Positions 12,393 through 21,271 of a stretch of DNA of 64,000 nt are shown in pieces (position 1 is the stretch's first letter; every line of letters begins with the position of its first letter). The notes beneath the pieces were generated by a model. It did not search any database and was not told where the DNA came from. It was given only the letters and a program-made list of their open reading frames with translations. The DNA is from Jiangella endophytica (lineage in GTDB: Bacteria; Actinomycetota; Actinomycetes; Jiangellales; Jiangellaceae): positions 310,001 to 374,000 of the forward strand of contig NZ_QVAI01000003.1 in NCBI RefSeq assembly GCF_003427025.1, given 5' to 3'. The translations under genes and the position numbers were made by a program.

Positions 12393-13708
12393 CAACCCGC
12401 CTCTTGTCCGCTCGTGGCGCCGGCCGGCGTGGGAGCCGACACGGCCGGTCGCTGCAGCCCGAGCCGCTCCCACAGCGTGGCGAGGTGCTCACCCCGCTTG
12501 GCGACGATGACGTTCCAGCCGGCGCTGCGCAGCACCTGGACGCCGGCGGTGAGCCGTACCCGCTCACGGTTGTTCTCGCCCATCGACGTCCATGACATGA
12601 CGTCGAGGACGACGGCCAGCGCGGCCGTGGAGCCCTGCCGCAGGCCGGCGACGAGGCGGGCCTCCTGCTCGGTGAGCCGGCCGAACACGCCGACCAGGAG
12701 GCCGGTGGCGGCCTCGGCGCCGCTGAGGAGGTCGGGCCAGCGGCCGACGGACGCGTCGCGCTGCGGCTGGACGACGGCGAGCGCGTCGAGCAGCGACACC
12801 TTGGCGTCGCCGGGGCCGCTGGCGGGGTCGTGCCAGTTGGTGGAGACGGCGCTGCCGTGGTCGGTGGCCAGCCGGACGGCGTAACCGCGCTCGGACAGGT
12901 GCACCCCGATGGACGCCGCCGCCGTGACGCTCCACTCCAGCGAGGAGTCGATGCCCTCGCCGGTGTGCCCGGACGTGCGGGTGTCGAGCAGGATCGTGGC
13001 CCGGCTCTGCCAGGGCTGCTCCTCGCGGCGAACCATCAGCTCGCCGTGGTGGGCGGTGGCCCGCCAGTGCACGCGGCGCATGTCGTCGCCGGTGCGGTAG
13101 GCGCGGATCGTGGCGTCCTCCTCGCCGGCGGCCGCGATGGCCCGCGGCCGGCTCTCGCCGCTGCCGCTCCACTCGCCGACCAGCCGGACCGGCGGCAGCT
13201 GGTGCACCGTCGGCGTGACGATGAGCGTGCCGACGTCGCTGAACGCGCGCCGCAGCTCGACCATGCCGAACGGGTCGGTGACCCGCACCGTCAGCGGGCC
13301 CACCTTGTAGCGTCCGCGCACCACCGGGTCGATGGCGTAGGTGACGTCGCGCCGGAACCGCGACCACACGTGGTCGAGGACGAACCGCGGCCGGGCGCCG
13401 AGCGTGAACGGGATGCTGTCCTCGACCAGCAGCACACCGGTCGGGATGCGCGCGGAGTTGGCCAGCTGCAGGTGCACCGTCGCCCGCTCGCCCACCGAGA
13501 CCCGTGGCGGCTCGATGGACCGCGACGCCGCCAGCCGCACCCGGCTGCGCAGCGCCACCATCAGGCTGATGGCCGGGATGACGACCAGCAGGATGCCGGC
13601 CCGGAGCACGTCGCGCTGCCCGGCCAGGACGGCGGCCAGGATGGCGCCGCCGCCGACGGCCAGGAAGGCCCAGCCGCGGCGGGTGAGACCGGACAGTGCG
13701 TCGTTCAT
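12392..13708 (-). CDS. DUF58 domain protein
   Basis: A 438-residue protein with two membrane helices near the N-terminus (about 13-30 and 34-52), then a beta-rich region, then the DUF58 signature R-x-YR-x-GDD-x-R-x-x-HW at about 202-215 (RAYRTGDDMRRVHW) followed by a von Willebrand A-like fold. Such proteins work with MoxR AAA+ ATPases, probably as chaperone-like partners for metal insertion or envelope protein assembly; this is family knowledge and not shown here. It lies 6 bases after the moxR stop and its own stop overlaps the next start, so the three genes form one operon. Confidence 0.9.
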   Translation of the reverse strand: MNDALSGLTRRGWAFLAVGGGAILAAVLAGQRDVLRAGILLVVIPAISLMVALRSRVRLAASRSIEPPRVSVGERATVHLQLANSARIPTGVLLVEDSIPFTLGARPRFVLDHVWSRFRRDVTYAIDPVVRGRYKVGPLTVRVTDPFGMVELRRAFSDVGTLIVTPTVHQLPPVRLVGEWSGSGESRPRAIAAAGEEDATIRAYRTGDDMRRVHWRATAHHGELMVRREEQPWQSRATILLDTRTSGHTGEGIDSSLEWSVTAAASIGVHLSERGYAVRLATDHGSAVSTNWHDPASGPGDAKVSLLDALAVVQPQRDASVGRWPDLLSGAEAATGLLVGVFGRLTEQEARLVAGLRQGSTAALAVVLDVMSWTSMGENNRERVRLTAGVQVLRSAGWNVIVAKRGEHLATLWERLGLQRPAVSAPTPAGATSGQEAG

Positions 13709-13714
13709 GAGGCC

Positions 13715-14728
13715 CTACCGGGCCGGTTCGGGCTGCGGGACGCGCTGGACGAGATCGGTGACGATGCTCGCGGCGTCGCGCCGGCCGATCTGCGCCTCGG
13801 CCGTGGGCAGCAGGCGGTGGCCTAGCACCGGCGCGGCCAGAGCCTGGATGTCGTCGGGCAGGACGTACTCGCGGCCCTCCAGGCCCGCCCACGCCTTCGC
13901 CGCCCGGATGAGGTGCAGCGTCGCCCGCGGCGACGCCCCCAGCCGGAGGTCGGGAGACGTGCGGGTGGCGCTGGTGAGCGCGACCGCGTACTCCTTGATC
14001 GGGTCGGCGACGTACACACCGCGGACGAGGCGGACCAGCTTGTGCACGTGCGCGGCGTCGGTGACCGGCTCGAGCGGGTCGAGCGCGCTGGTGGAGCCGT
14101 GGGTGTCGATCATCTCGATCTCGGCCTGCTGCGACGGGTAGCCCATGGACAGCCGCATCATGAAGCGGTCGCGCTGCGCCTCGGGGAGGGGGTAGGTGCC
14201 CTCCATCTCGATGGGGTTCTGCGTGGCGACCACCATGAACGGCGCCTCGAGCTGGTACGTCGTGCCGTCGACGGTGACCTGCCGCTCCTCCATGCACTCC
14301 AGCAGCGCCGACTGCGTCTTCGGCGAAGCGCGGTTGATCTCGTCGCCGACGACGATGTTCGCGAACACGCCGCCCGGCTTGAACTCGAACTCGCGGGTCT
14401 CCTGGTTGAACACCGAGACGCCGGTGACGTCGCTGGGCATGAGATCGGGCGTGAACTGGATGCGGCGCACCGAGCAGTCGATGGCGCGGGCGACCGACTT
14501 GGCCAGCATGGTCTTGCCGACACCGGGGACGTCCTCGATGAGGATGTGCCCCTCGGCCAGCAACACGGTCAGGGCCAGCTTGATGACCTCGGGCTTCCCC
14601 TCGACCACCGAGCCGATGGCCGTCTGGATGCGCGCCGCGGTGTCGGCGAGATCGCTCAGCGCCAGCTCGGGTACGAGCTCGCTGGATCCCTGCTGTTGAT
14701 GACGGCCCGGGTTGAACGGCTCAGGCAC
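13715..14728 (-). CDS. MoxR family AAA+ ATPase
   Basis: A 337-residue AAA+ ATPase with Walker A at 69-73 (PGVGKT, K72), Walker B at about 126-130 (VVGDEINR), sensor 1 in VVATQNPIEMEGTYPLPEAQ and the MoxR-type lid domain at the C-terminus. MoxR proteins act as ATP-driven chaperones with DUF58/VWA partners. The GTG at 14728 is chosen because AAGGAGG lies 5-11 bases upstream; the longer in-frame ATG at 14797 has no such site. It is the first gene of a three-gene operon with the DUF58 and transglutaminase genes, divergent from the dcw cluster. Confidence 0.93.
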   Translation of the reverse strand: MPEPFNPGRHQQQGSSELVPELALSDLADTAARIQTAIGSVVEGKPEVIKLALTVLLAEGHILIEDVPGVGKTMLAKSVARAIDCSVRRIQFTPDLMPSDVTGVSVFNQETREFEFKPGGVFANIVVGDEINRASPKTQSALLECMEERQVTVDGTTYQLEAPFMVVATQNPIEMEGTYPLPEAQRDRFMMRLSMGYPSQQAEIEMIDTHGSTSALDPLEPVTDAAHVHKLVRLVRGVYVADPIKEYAVALTSATRTSPDLRLGASPRATLHLIRAAKAWAGLEGREYVLPDDIQALAAPVLGHRLLPTAEAQIGRRDAASIVTDLVQRVPQPEPAR

Positions 14729-15322
14729 GTTTCCTCCTTCGATCCCCGACCTCGTCGGCGTGACGTGCCTCGGCCGATCGCGGAATTCCGCTTTCAAGTC
14801 TCGCAGTGTGCGACGTTCGACCCACCCTGCAGGTTCCGATCGGCCCCGGCTTTCGCTTACCCGCAGAGCCTATGTCCACTCGCTATGCACGCGCATCCAT
14901 CCGAAGCGGACATTCGATGTTCGCCTGGCCTGGTGGGACGGTGTGTCGCGGCGCCCTCGATCTTGGAATCGGGGCGCGGCCGTGGCGAGTCGCCGCCGGG
15001 CCGCACCGCCCTCCTCCACCCGCGCCCGGCCGGGCGTTCCCCACTTCCCTCCACCACCGCGTCCCGCCGGCGGCCCCGCCGCGCTGAGCTGGGGTGACGC
15101 GCGAGCCGTTCGGCCGTCGCGGCCCGGCGAGCCGCCTGCGCCCCACAGCCGCTCCACCTCGCCTCCCACCGCGCTCCACCCCTTCGCCGGCGCCGTCCGA
15201 CGGTCCCGTCCATGGCGCTTCTACCAGGGCGGACGCCGGCCCGGTGGGTCCGTCCGCCCCGCCACGTCGCCGCCGTCCGGCCAGGCCCCTCGTGGGGCGT
15301 GGTGGGGCGCGATGGGGCCGAA
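14729..15322. other. Divergent intergenic region between moxR and mraZ
   Basis: Nearly 600 bases with no supported gene. It must carry the moxR promoter near its left end and the dcw promoter near its right end. Stretches of open frame are GC-driven and lack family similarity. The right border is the phased GTGG array listed next. Confidence 0.6.
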
Positions 15323-15388
15323 TGTGGTTGCAAGTGGGGGAGAGTGGAGTAGAGTGGCGGGCAGTGGAGGAAGAGTGGTCCGGGGTGG
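15323..15388 (+). promoter_or_regulatory. Candidate MraZ operator: seven phased GTGG repeats
   Basis: GTGG occurs at 15324, 15334, 15344, 15354, 15364, 15375 and 15385, i.e. every 10 or 11 bases, mostly as AGTGG. MraZ proteins from several bacteria bind short direct repeats of a TGG(G/A)-type motif spaced one helical turn apart just upstream of their own gene, and repress the dcw operon. The array ends about 50 bases before the mraZ start, the expected place. MraZ rings contain many subunits, so seven half-sites could be bound by one ring. Confidence 0.7.
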
Positions 15389-15440
15389 CGATCAGCGGAA
15401 GTTCCGGTGACGGTCACGGCGGACAGCGGGGAGGTGGGCC

Positions 15441-15872
15441 GTGTTCCTCGGCACCCACACGCCCCGGCTGGACGACAAAGGGCGGCTCATCCTTCCGGCG
15501 AAGTTCCGGGACGAACTGGCGGAGGGCGTCGTGATCACACGAGGGCAGGAGCGCTGTCTCTACGTGTGGCCGCGGGCCGAGTTCCTCCGGTTCACCGAGC
15601 AGTTGCGCGCCGCCCCCATCACGCACAAGGGCACGCGTGACTTCGCCCGGATGCTGGCCGCGGGGGCCAGCGACGAGGTTCCGGACAAGCAGGGCCGCAT
15701 CACCATCCCGCCGGGACTGCGTACGTACGCGGCCCTGGAGCGCGAATGCACCGTCGTCGGGGCGATGACGCGGGTGGAGATCTGGTCCGAGCAGGCCTGG
15801 GAGACGTATCAGGCGGAGAAGGAACCGATGTTCGCCGACATCTCCGAGGAGGTGCTGCCCGGCATCTTCTGA
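15441..15872 (+). CDS. mraZ: Transcriptional regulator MraZ
   Basis: A 143-residue protein made of two SpoVT/AbrB-like halves; each carries the D-x-K-G-R signature ([15 protein letters not shown] near residue 10 and [15 protein letters not shown] near 80). It forms a ring that binds repeats upstream of its own gene and tunes the dcw operon. The GTG start gives [15 protein letters not shown], the standard family N-terminus, with GGGGAGG upstream. First gene of the dcw cluster; rsmH follows after 174 bases. Confidence 0.97.
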   Translation: MFLGTHTPRLDDKGRLILPAKFRDELAEGVVITRGQERCLYVWPRAEFLRFTEQLRAAPITHKGTRDFARMLAAGASDEVPDKQGRITIPPGLRTYAALERECTVVGAMTRVEIWSEQAWETYQAEKEPMFADISEEVLPGIF

Positions 15873-16046
15873 CCGCCGTCGCGTGGAACGCACGACGAGG
15901 TCTCCGGCCGCTCAGTCACTTGACGCACCTTCCCCGGTGGCAAGAGACCAGAGCTGGCAAGCAAGCCCGAGCGGGCGGGGACCTGGTCGTACGAGCCGCG
16001 ATGGCAACAGCACTGTGAAGCAACGACGAGAGACGCGGGGGTGTCG

Positions 16047-17021
16047 ATGACTGAGCAGGGGGCGCACGTCCCGGTGCTGCTCGACCGCGTCGTCGAGCTC
16101 CTGGCTCCGGCTCTGGAGCCGGCGTCCGCGCCGTCCGAGGCAGGACGGCGTGTGGTCGTCGATGCCACGCTGGGTCTCGGCGGGCACGCCGAGGCCCTGT
16201 TGCGCCGCAGCTCCACGGCCCACCTGGTGGGCCTCGACCGCGACCGCGAGGCGCTGGCCCGGGCCACCGAGCGGCTGGCGCCGTTCGGCGACCGGTTCAC
16301 CGGCGTCCACGCGGTCTACGACCGGATCGCCGACGTCTTGGCGGGCCTCGGCATCCGGCGCGTGCATGGCGTCCTGTTCGACCTGGGGGTCTCGTCCCTC
16401 CAGCTGGACGAGGCCGGGCGCGGCTTCGCCTACGCACGGGACGCGCCGCTGGACATGCGGATGGATCAGTCCACCGGCATCACCGCGGCCGAGGTGCTCA
16501 ACACCTACGCCGCGGCCGACCTCGCCCGCATCCTGCGCCGCTACGGCGAGGAGCGGTTCGCGTCGCGCATCGCGGCGGCGGTCGTGCGGGAGCGCAAGCG
16601 GGCGCCGTTCGACACCAGCGCCCGGCTGGTCGAGCTGATCCGCGACACCATCCCGGCGCCGGCGCGGCGCACCGGCGGCAACCCGGCCAAGCGCACGTTC
16701 CAGGCGCTGCGCATCGAGGTCAACGGCGAGCTGGAGGTGCTCGAGCGGGCACTCCCGGCCGCCATCGACGCGCTCGCGCTGGGCGGGCGCATCGTCGTGC
16801 TCTCGTACCACTCGCTGGAGGACCGCATCGTCAAGCAGCTCTTCGCGGCGCGCTCGACGAGCACGGCGCCGCCCGGGTTGCCGGTCGAGCTGCCGGAGCA
16901 CCGGCCCGAGCTGCGGCTGCTGACCCGGTCCGAGCCGCCCACCAGCGACGAGATCGCCGCCAACCCGCGCGCGCAGTCGGCCCGGCTGCGTGCCGTCGAG
17001 CGGATCAGGGAGGTCGCATGA
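16047..17021 (+). CDS. rsmH: 16S rRNA (cytosine1402-N4)-methyltransferase RsmH
   Basis: RsmH (MraW) methylates N4 of C1402 in the ribosomal P site using SAM. The 324-residue sequence has the MraW SAM motif DATLGLGGH at 39-47, then [31 protein letters not shown] and, near the end, [15 protein letters not shown], all diagnostic. The ATG at 16047 is used because GGGGGT lies at a suitable distance; a GTG at 16041 in the same frame is possible. Its stop overlaps the ftsL start by 4 bases (ATGA). Confidence 0.97.
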   Translation: MTEQGAHVPVLLDRVVELLAPALEPASAPSEAGRRVVVDATLGLGGHAEALLRRSSTAHLVGLDRDREALARATERLAPFGDRFTGVHAVYDRIADVLAGLGIRRVHGVLFDLGVSSLQLDEAGRGFAYARDAPLDMRMDQSTGITAAEVLNTYAAADLARILRRYGEERFASRIAAAVVRERKRAPFDTSARLVELIRDTIPAPARRTGGNPAKRTFQALRIEVNGELEVLERALPAAIDALALGGRIVVLSYHSLEDRIVKQLFAARSTSTAPPGLPVELPEHRPELRLLTRSEPPTSDEIAANPRAQSARLRAVERIREVA

Positions 17022-17398
17022 GCGCCGCGGAACGCGCCTACGCACCCGTCGCCGCGCCGCGCCGGCCCGCGCTGCGCAGCGTGCAGGCCCGCGCCTCCCG
17101 TGCCCCGCGCGCTCCGTTCGTCGTGCTGGTGCTGCTGGTGCTCGGCATCGGGTTGATCGGGCTGCTGGTCCTCAACACCGCGCTGCAGCAGGGTGCCTTC
17201 GAACTGGGCGAGCTGCAGTCGACCACGGACGAGCTGCGCGACCGGCAGACCGAGCTCGCCGACCGTGTCGCCGCCCGCAGCGCGCCCGACGCGCTGGCCG
17301 ACCAAGCGGTCCGGATGGGCATGGTCGCGTCCGAGGAGCCGCCCACGTTCCTGGAGCTGCCGCGCTCCTCGTCCGGCGACGCCGGTGGTGCCGGCTGA
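17018..17398 (+). CDS. ftsL: Cell division protein FtsL-like
   Basis: A 126-residue bitopic membrane protein: a basic N-terminal cytoplasmic part, one membrane helix at about 34-55, then a short coiled coil rich in Leu, Glu and Asp (about 58-90) and a Pro/Ser tail. This is the FtsL layout; in the divisome it joins FtsQ and DivIC and helps activate FtsW-FtsI. Sequence identity in the family is low, so the call rests on layout and on its position between rsmH and ftsI. It overlaps both neighbours (4 bases with rsmH and 1 base with ftsI), so translation is coupled. Confidence 0.88.
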   Translation: MSAAERAYAPVAAPRRPALRSVQARASRAPRAPFVVLVLLVLGIGLIGLLVLNTALQQGAFELGELQSTTDELRDRQTELADRVAARSAPDALADQAVRMGMVASEEPPTFLELPRSSSGDAGGAG

Positions 17399-19731
17399 TG
17401 CCGCCGAAGGGCCGGGACGGCGGCGGCACGGCCGGGACCGGCCGTGGCACGGCGGGGCGGGGAACGGCGGCAGGTGCTGGACGGGGCTCGGCGGCGGGCC
17501 GTGCCGCGCGGCCGGCGCCCAAGGCCGCCCCGAAGGCGTCCGCCAAGAGCACGGGCAAGCCGGCTCGCAAGACGGCTGCCGCGAAGCCGGTCCGCAAGAC
17601 GGCCGCCGCGAAGCCGGTCCGCAAGACGAGCGCCGCGAAGCCGGTCGGCAAGACGGCCGCCGCGAAGCCGGCCCGCAGGTCCGCCGCGGCCGCGAAGGGC
17701 GCGGCGTCGCGGCGCGGCGCCACCGCGCGCCCCCGTCAGGGCGCGCCGAAGAGCGAGCTCGACGCCGCCTGGCGCAGCGCACCGACGGCGTCCCCCGGCG
17801 GCCGCGCCGACGGTCCCGCCCGCGCCGGTCGCCGGATGGAGGTGCGGGCCGGCGCCGTCGGCTCGGCGACCCGGGGCCGCCCGTCCGGCGCGTCGTCCCG
17901 CGGTGGCAAGCCGGCTCGCGCCGTCCGCACGCCCAAGTCGTCCCGCGCGCCGCGGCCGCCGAAGCCGCCGAAGCGGCCGAGGTCACCGAGGCCGCCGAAG
18001 CAGCCGCGCACCGTCCGGCTGGCCGACCCGCGCAAACGGCTTCGGGTCTCGCTGATCGGCGTCTGCGTGGTCCTGTCGCTGTTCGGCGGCCGGCTGATCC
18101 AGTTGCAGGGCATCGACGCGTCCACGTATGCCTCCGTCGCCGATCGCATCGGGCTGAAGACGGTGGCGGTGCGGGCCGACCGCGGCGTCATCATCGACCG
18201 CGACGGTGAACCTTTGGCCAGCACCGTCGAGGCCTACACGGTCGAGGTCGACCAGACTCAGGTGACCAACCCGGCCGCGTACGCGCTGCAGCTCGAGGGC
18301 ATCCTCGGCACCGACGCCGCCGCGCTGCAGCGCGACCTCACCGGCACGGACCGCTACGTCGTCATCGGGCGAGGGGTGCCGGGATCGGTGTGGCGGCAGG
18401 TCCGGGCGCTCGGCCTGGCCGGGCTCACCGCGGCACCCGCTCCCGCCCGCGACTACCCGGCCGGCATCGTCGCCGGCAACGTCGTCGGGTTCCTCGGTGC
18501 CGACGGCCTGGGCCTCACCGGCCTCGAGCAGGCCATGGACGAGACGCTGGCCGGCGTCGACGGCGAGGCGACCTACCAGTTCAGCCCCGGCGGCATCCGC
18601 ATCCCGAACAGTTCGGCGAACCACGTGACCCAGCCGGTCGCCGGCACCGGGCTGCGGCTGACGCTCGACGGTGACGTGCAGTGGAACACCGAGCAGGTGC
18701 TGGCCGAGGCGGTCGCCAACGCCGGCGCGGCCGACGGCGTCGCCGTCGTCATGGACGTCGACACGCAGGAGATCGTCGCGCTGGCCGCCACGCCGGCGTT
18801 CGACCCCAGCGACCCGAGCAAGACCGAGGCCGCCGACCGCGGCAGTGCCGCCGTCGAGGACGCCTACGAGCCGGGCTCGGTGTTCAAGCCGATCACGATG
18901 TCGGCCGTGGTCGACCAGGGGCTGGCCGACCACACCACCGTCTTCTCGGTGCCCGACAGCATCAGGCGCGGCGGCGAGACCATCCACGACTACTACAGTC
19001 ACGGCGAGGACCAGATGACGCTGGCCGGCGTCGTGGCGAAGTCGAGCAACGTCGGTACCGTCCTGGCCGCCGAGACGCTGGACAAGGACGTCTACCACGA
19101 CTACCTGCGTCGGTTCGGGTTCGGCACGGCGCCGGACCTCGGGCTGCCCGGCGAGACCGGCGGCCGGCTGCCGTCCGGCGACGACTTCACCGACCTGACC
19201 CGCGACAACGTCGCTTTCGGCCAGGGCATCTCGGTCAGCGCCGTGCAGATGGCCTCGGCGTACGCGACGATCGCCAGCGGCGGCGTGCGGGTCGACCCGC
19301 GGCTCATCGCGGCGACCATCGGCGCCGACGGGCGCGAGACGCCGGTGGAGCCGTCGGCGCCGGAACGGATCATCAGTGAGGAGACCGCCGCCGAGGTGAC
19401 GACGATGATGGAGGCCGTCATGGGCGAGGGCGGCACCGGCAAGCCCGCGCTGGTCGACGGCTACCGCATCGCCGGCAAGACCGGTACGGCGCAGCGGGTC
19501 GACCCCGACTGCGGCTGCTACGCCGACTACAACTCGTCCTTCATGGGCTTCGCGCCGGCCGACGACCCGCGGTACGTCGTGGTCGTGTCGCTGTTCGACC
19601 CGAAGAACGGCAACTCCGGCAGCGCGCTGGCCGGTCCGGCCTTCGCGGACATCATGCGCTTCGCTCTCGAGCAGGGCGGCGTGGCACCGACCGGCACCGA
19701 GGCGCCGCAGGTGCCACTCTTCGCCGACTGA
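17398..19731 (+). CDS. ftsI: Penicillin-binding protein FtsI (PBP3) with a long basic N-terminal extension
   Basis: The septal transpeptidase cross-links peptidoglycan together with FtsW. The catalytic motifs are all present: S494-x-x-K (GSVFKPIT), S549-S-N551 (KSSNVG) and K694-T-G696 (GKTGTAQ). The dimerisation domain precedes them, beginning with the ADRGVIIDRDGEPLA segment. The unusual part is the cytoplasmic N-terminus: about 213 residues precede the membrane helix (about 216-234), compared with a few tens in most FtsI proteins. It is composed mainly of Ala, Lys, Arg, Pro and Gly, and includes four 9-residue repeats of the AKPVRKTAA type resembling histone H1 tails. The ATG at 17398 shares its A with the ftsL stop (TGATG), which supports the long form. 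Confidence 0.95.
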   Translation: MPPKGRDGGGTAGTGRGTAGRGTAAGAGRGSAAGRAARPAPKAAPKASAKSTGKPARKTAAAKPVRKTAAAKPVRKTSAAKPVGKTAAAKPARRSAAAAKGAASRRGATARPRQGAPKSELDAAWRSAPTASPGGRADGPARAGRRMEVRAGAVGSATRGRPSGASSRGGKPARAVRTPKSSRAPRPPKPPKRPRSPRPPKQPRTVRLADPRKRLRVSLIGVCVVLSLFGGRLIQLQGIDASTYASVADRIGLKTVAVRADRGVIIDRDGEPLASTVEAYTVEVDQTQVTNPAAYALQLEGILGTDAAALQRDLTGTDRYVVIGRGVPGSVWRQVRALGLAGLTAAPAPARDYPAGIVAGNVVGFLGADGLGLTGLEQAMDETLAGVDGEATYQFSPGGIRIPNSSANHVTQPVAGTGLRLTLDGDVQWNTEQVLAEAVANAGAADGVAVVMDVDTQEIVALAATPAFDPSDPSKTEAADRGSAAVEDAYEPGSVFKPITMSAVVDQGLADHTTVFSVPDSIRRGGETIHDYYSHGEDQMTLAGVVAKSSNVGTVLAAETLDKDVYHDYLRRFGFGTAPDLGLPGETGGRLPSGDDFTDLTRDNVAFGQGISVSAVQMASAYATIASGGVRVDPRLIAATIGADGRETPVEPSAPERIISEETAAEVTTMMEAVMGEGGTGKPALVDGYRIAGKTGTAQRVDPDCGCYADYNSSFMGFAPADDPRYVVVVSLFDPKNGNSGSALAGPAFADIMRFALEQGGVAPTGTEAPQVPLFAD
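17581..17688 (+). repeat. 27-bp tandem repeat inside ftsI, four copies
   Basis: Units start at 17581, 17608, 17635 and 17662; each encodes a variant of AKPVRKTAA. The first two differ at three bases (one codon and part of another), the last is the most diverged. The unit length is a multiple of three, so copy number can change without breaking ftsI. Confidence 0.85.
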
Positions 19732-19750
19732 CCGAGTAGATTGCTCTGTC

Positions 19751-21271
19751 GTGCCCGACCGCCCAGGACTGCGCCCCCGCCACGTCACGCCGTTGCCGCT
19801 GACGGCGCTCGACGCCGCCGCGCCGGCGGACGTGCTGGTGACGGGCGTCACCCACGACTCACGGCAGGTCCGGCCCGGCGACCTCTACATGGCGCTGCCC
19901 GGCGCGGTGACGCACGGCGCCCGGTTCGCGGCCACCGCCGCGCAGGCCGGTGCGGTGGCGATCATGACCGACGACGACGGCATCGCGCTGGCCGGCGACG
20001 TCGCGATACCGGTGCTGCGGCTGCCGGACCCGCGGTCGCGGCTGGGCGAGATCGCCGCGACGGTGTACGGCCACCCGGCCCGTGACCTGCTGATGCTCGG
20101 TGTCACCGGCACCAACGGCAAGACCACCACGACGTACCTGCTGGAGTCCGGGCTGCGCGCCGCCGGGCACGTCACCGGGCTGATCGGCACCGTCGAGACC
20201 CGGGTCGGCGACGAACGGGTCGCCAGCATCCGCACCACGCCCGAGGCCACCGACGTGCACGCGCTGCTCGCCGTCATGCGCGAGCGCGGCGTCACGGCCT
20301 GCGCCATGGAGGTGTCGAGCCACGCCATGGTGTTCGGGCGGGTCGACGGCGTGGTGTTCGACGTCGCCGGGTTCACCAACCTCACCCAGGACCACCTCGA
20401 CTTCCACCACGGCCTCGACGACTACTTCGCCGCGAAGGCCCGGCTGTTCACGCCGGAGCACGCCCGCCGCGCTGTCGTGGTGGTCGGCGACGAGTACGGC
20501 CGGCGGCTGGCCGCGTCGACCCCGCTGCCGGTGGTCACGGTCGCGCCGCCGCACGTCACGGCTGAGGCGGACTGGCAGGTCGACTGCTACGGCGACCGCG
20601 CGACGCTGGCCGGGGCCGACGGCGACAAGCTCGAGCTGCGCGTCCCGATCCCGGGCGAGTTCAACGTCTCCAACGCCGCGCTGGCGGTGACGATGCTGCG
20701 CGCGGCCGGCGTCGACCTCGTCGCGGCCGTCGAGGGCGTGGCGGCGTGCCCCGGCGTTCCCGGCCGGATGGAACAGGTCGTCGACGACGCCGCCGGCGGT
20801 CGCGCGCCGGTCGCCGTCGTCGACTTCGCGCACACGCCCGACGCCATCGACAACGTGCTGCAGGCACTGCACCCGCGCGGCCGGCTGATCGTCGTCGTCG
20901 GGGCCGGTGGCGACCGCGACCGCGAGAAGCGGCCGCTCATGGGGGCGGCGGCCGCGCGCGGCGCCGATGTACTCGTCGTCACCGACGACAATCCTCGTTC
21001 CGAGGACGCGGCCGCCATCCGGGCCGCCGTCGTCGCCGGCGCCCAGGCGGTGCCGGACGCGGAGCGGGCGGGGGAGATCCTCGAGGTGGGGGGCCGCCGC
21101 GAGGCCGTCCGCGCGGCGCTGCGCAGCGCCCGCGGGCCTGACGACACCGTCGTCGTCCTCGGCAAAGGGCATGAACAAGGGCAGGAGATCGCAGGCGTCG
21201 TGCATCCATTCGACGATCGAGACGTGCTCCGCGAGGAGCTGGTGCGGTGGAGTGAGGAGCAGTCAGCTTGA
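19751..21271 (+). CDS. murE: UDP-N-acetylmuramoyl-tripeptide synthetase MurE
   Basis: It adds the third stem amino acid, a diaminopimelate in actinobacteria, to UDP-MurNAc-L-Ala-D-Glu. The 506-residue protein has the Mur ligase ATP loop GTNGKTT at 120-126, the central-domain segment TNLTQDHLDFH, and DNPR at 413-416, the motif linked to diaminopimelate (not lysine) specificity. Which diaminopimelate isomer is used cannot be told from this motif. The GTG start lies 20 bases after the ftsI stop. The stop overlaps the next start by four bases (TTGA). Confidence 0.97.
   Translation: MPDRPGLRPRHVTPLPLTALDAAAPADVLVTGVTHDSRQVRPGDLYMALPGAVTHGARFAATAAQAGAVAIMTDDDGIALAGDVAIPVLRLPDPRSRLGEIAATVYGHPARDLLMLGVTGTNGKTTTTYLLESGLRAAGHVTGLIGTVETRVGDERVASIRTTPEATDVHALLAVMRERGVTACAMEVSSHAMVFGRVDGVVFDVAGFTNLTQDHLDFHHGLDDYFAAKARLFTPEHARRAVVVVGDEYGRRLAASTPLPVVTVAPPHVTAEADWQVDCYGDRATLAGADGDKLELRVPIPGEFNVSNAALAVTMLRAAGVDLVAAVEGVAACPGVPGRMEQVVDDAAGGRAPVAVVDFAHTPDAIDNVLQALHPRGRLIVVVGAGGDRDREKRPLMGAAAARGADVLVVTDDNPRSEDAAAIRAAVVAGAQAVPDAERAGEILEVGGRREAVRAALRSARGPDDTVVVLGKGHEQGQEIAGVVHPFDDRDVLREELVRWSEEQSA

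Noticed and set aside
14798-15320. Possible small genes between moxR and mraZ
   Set aside because: Frames exist on all strands but none has a start with a ribosome site or any recognisable sequence; the region reads as intergenic.
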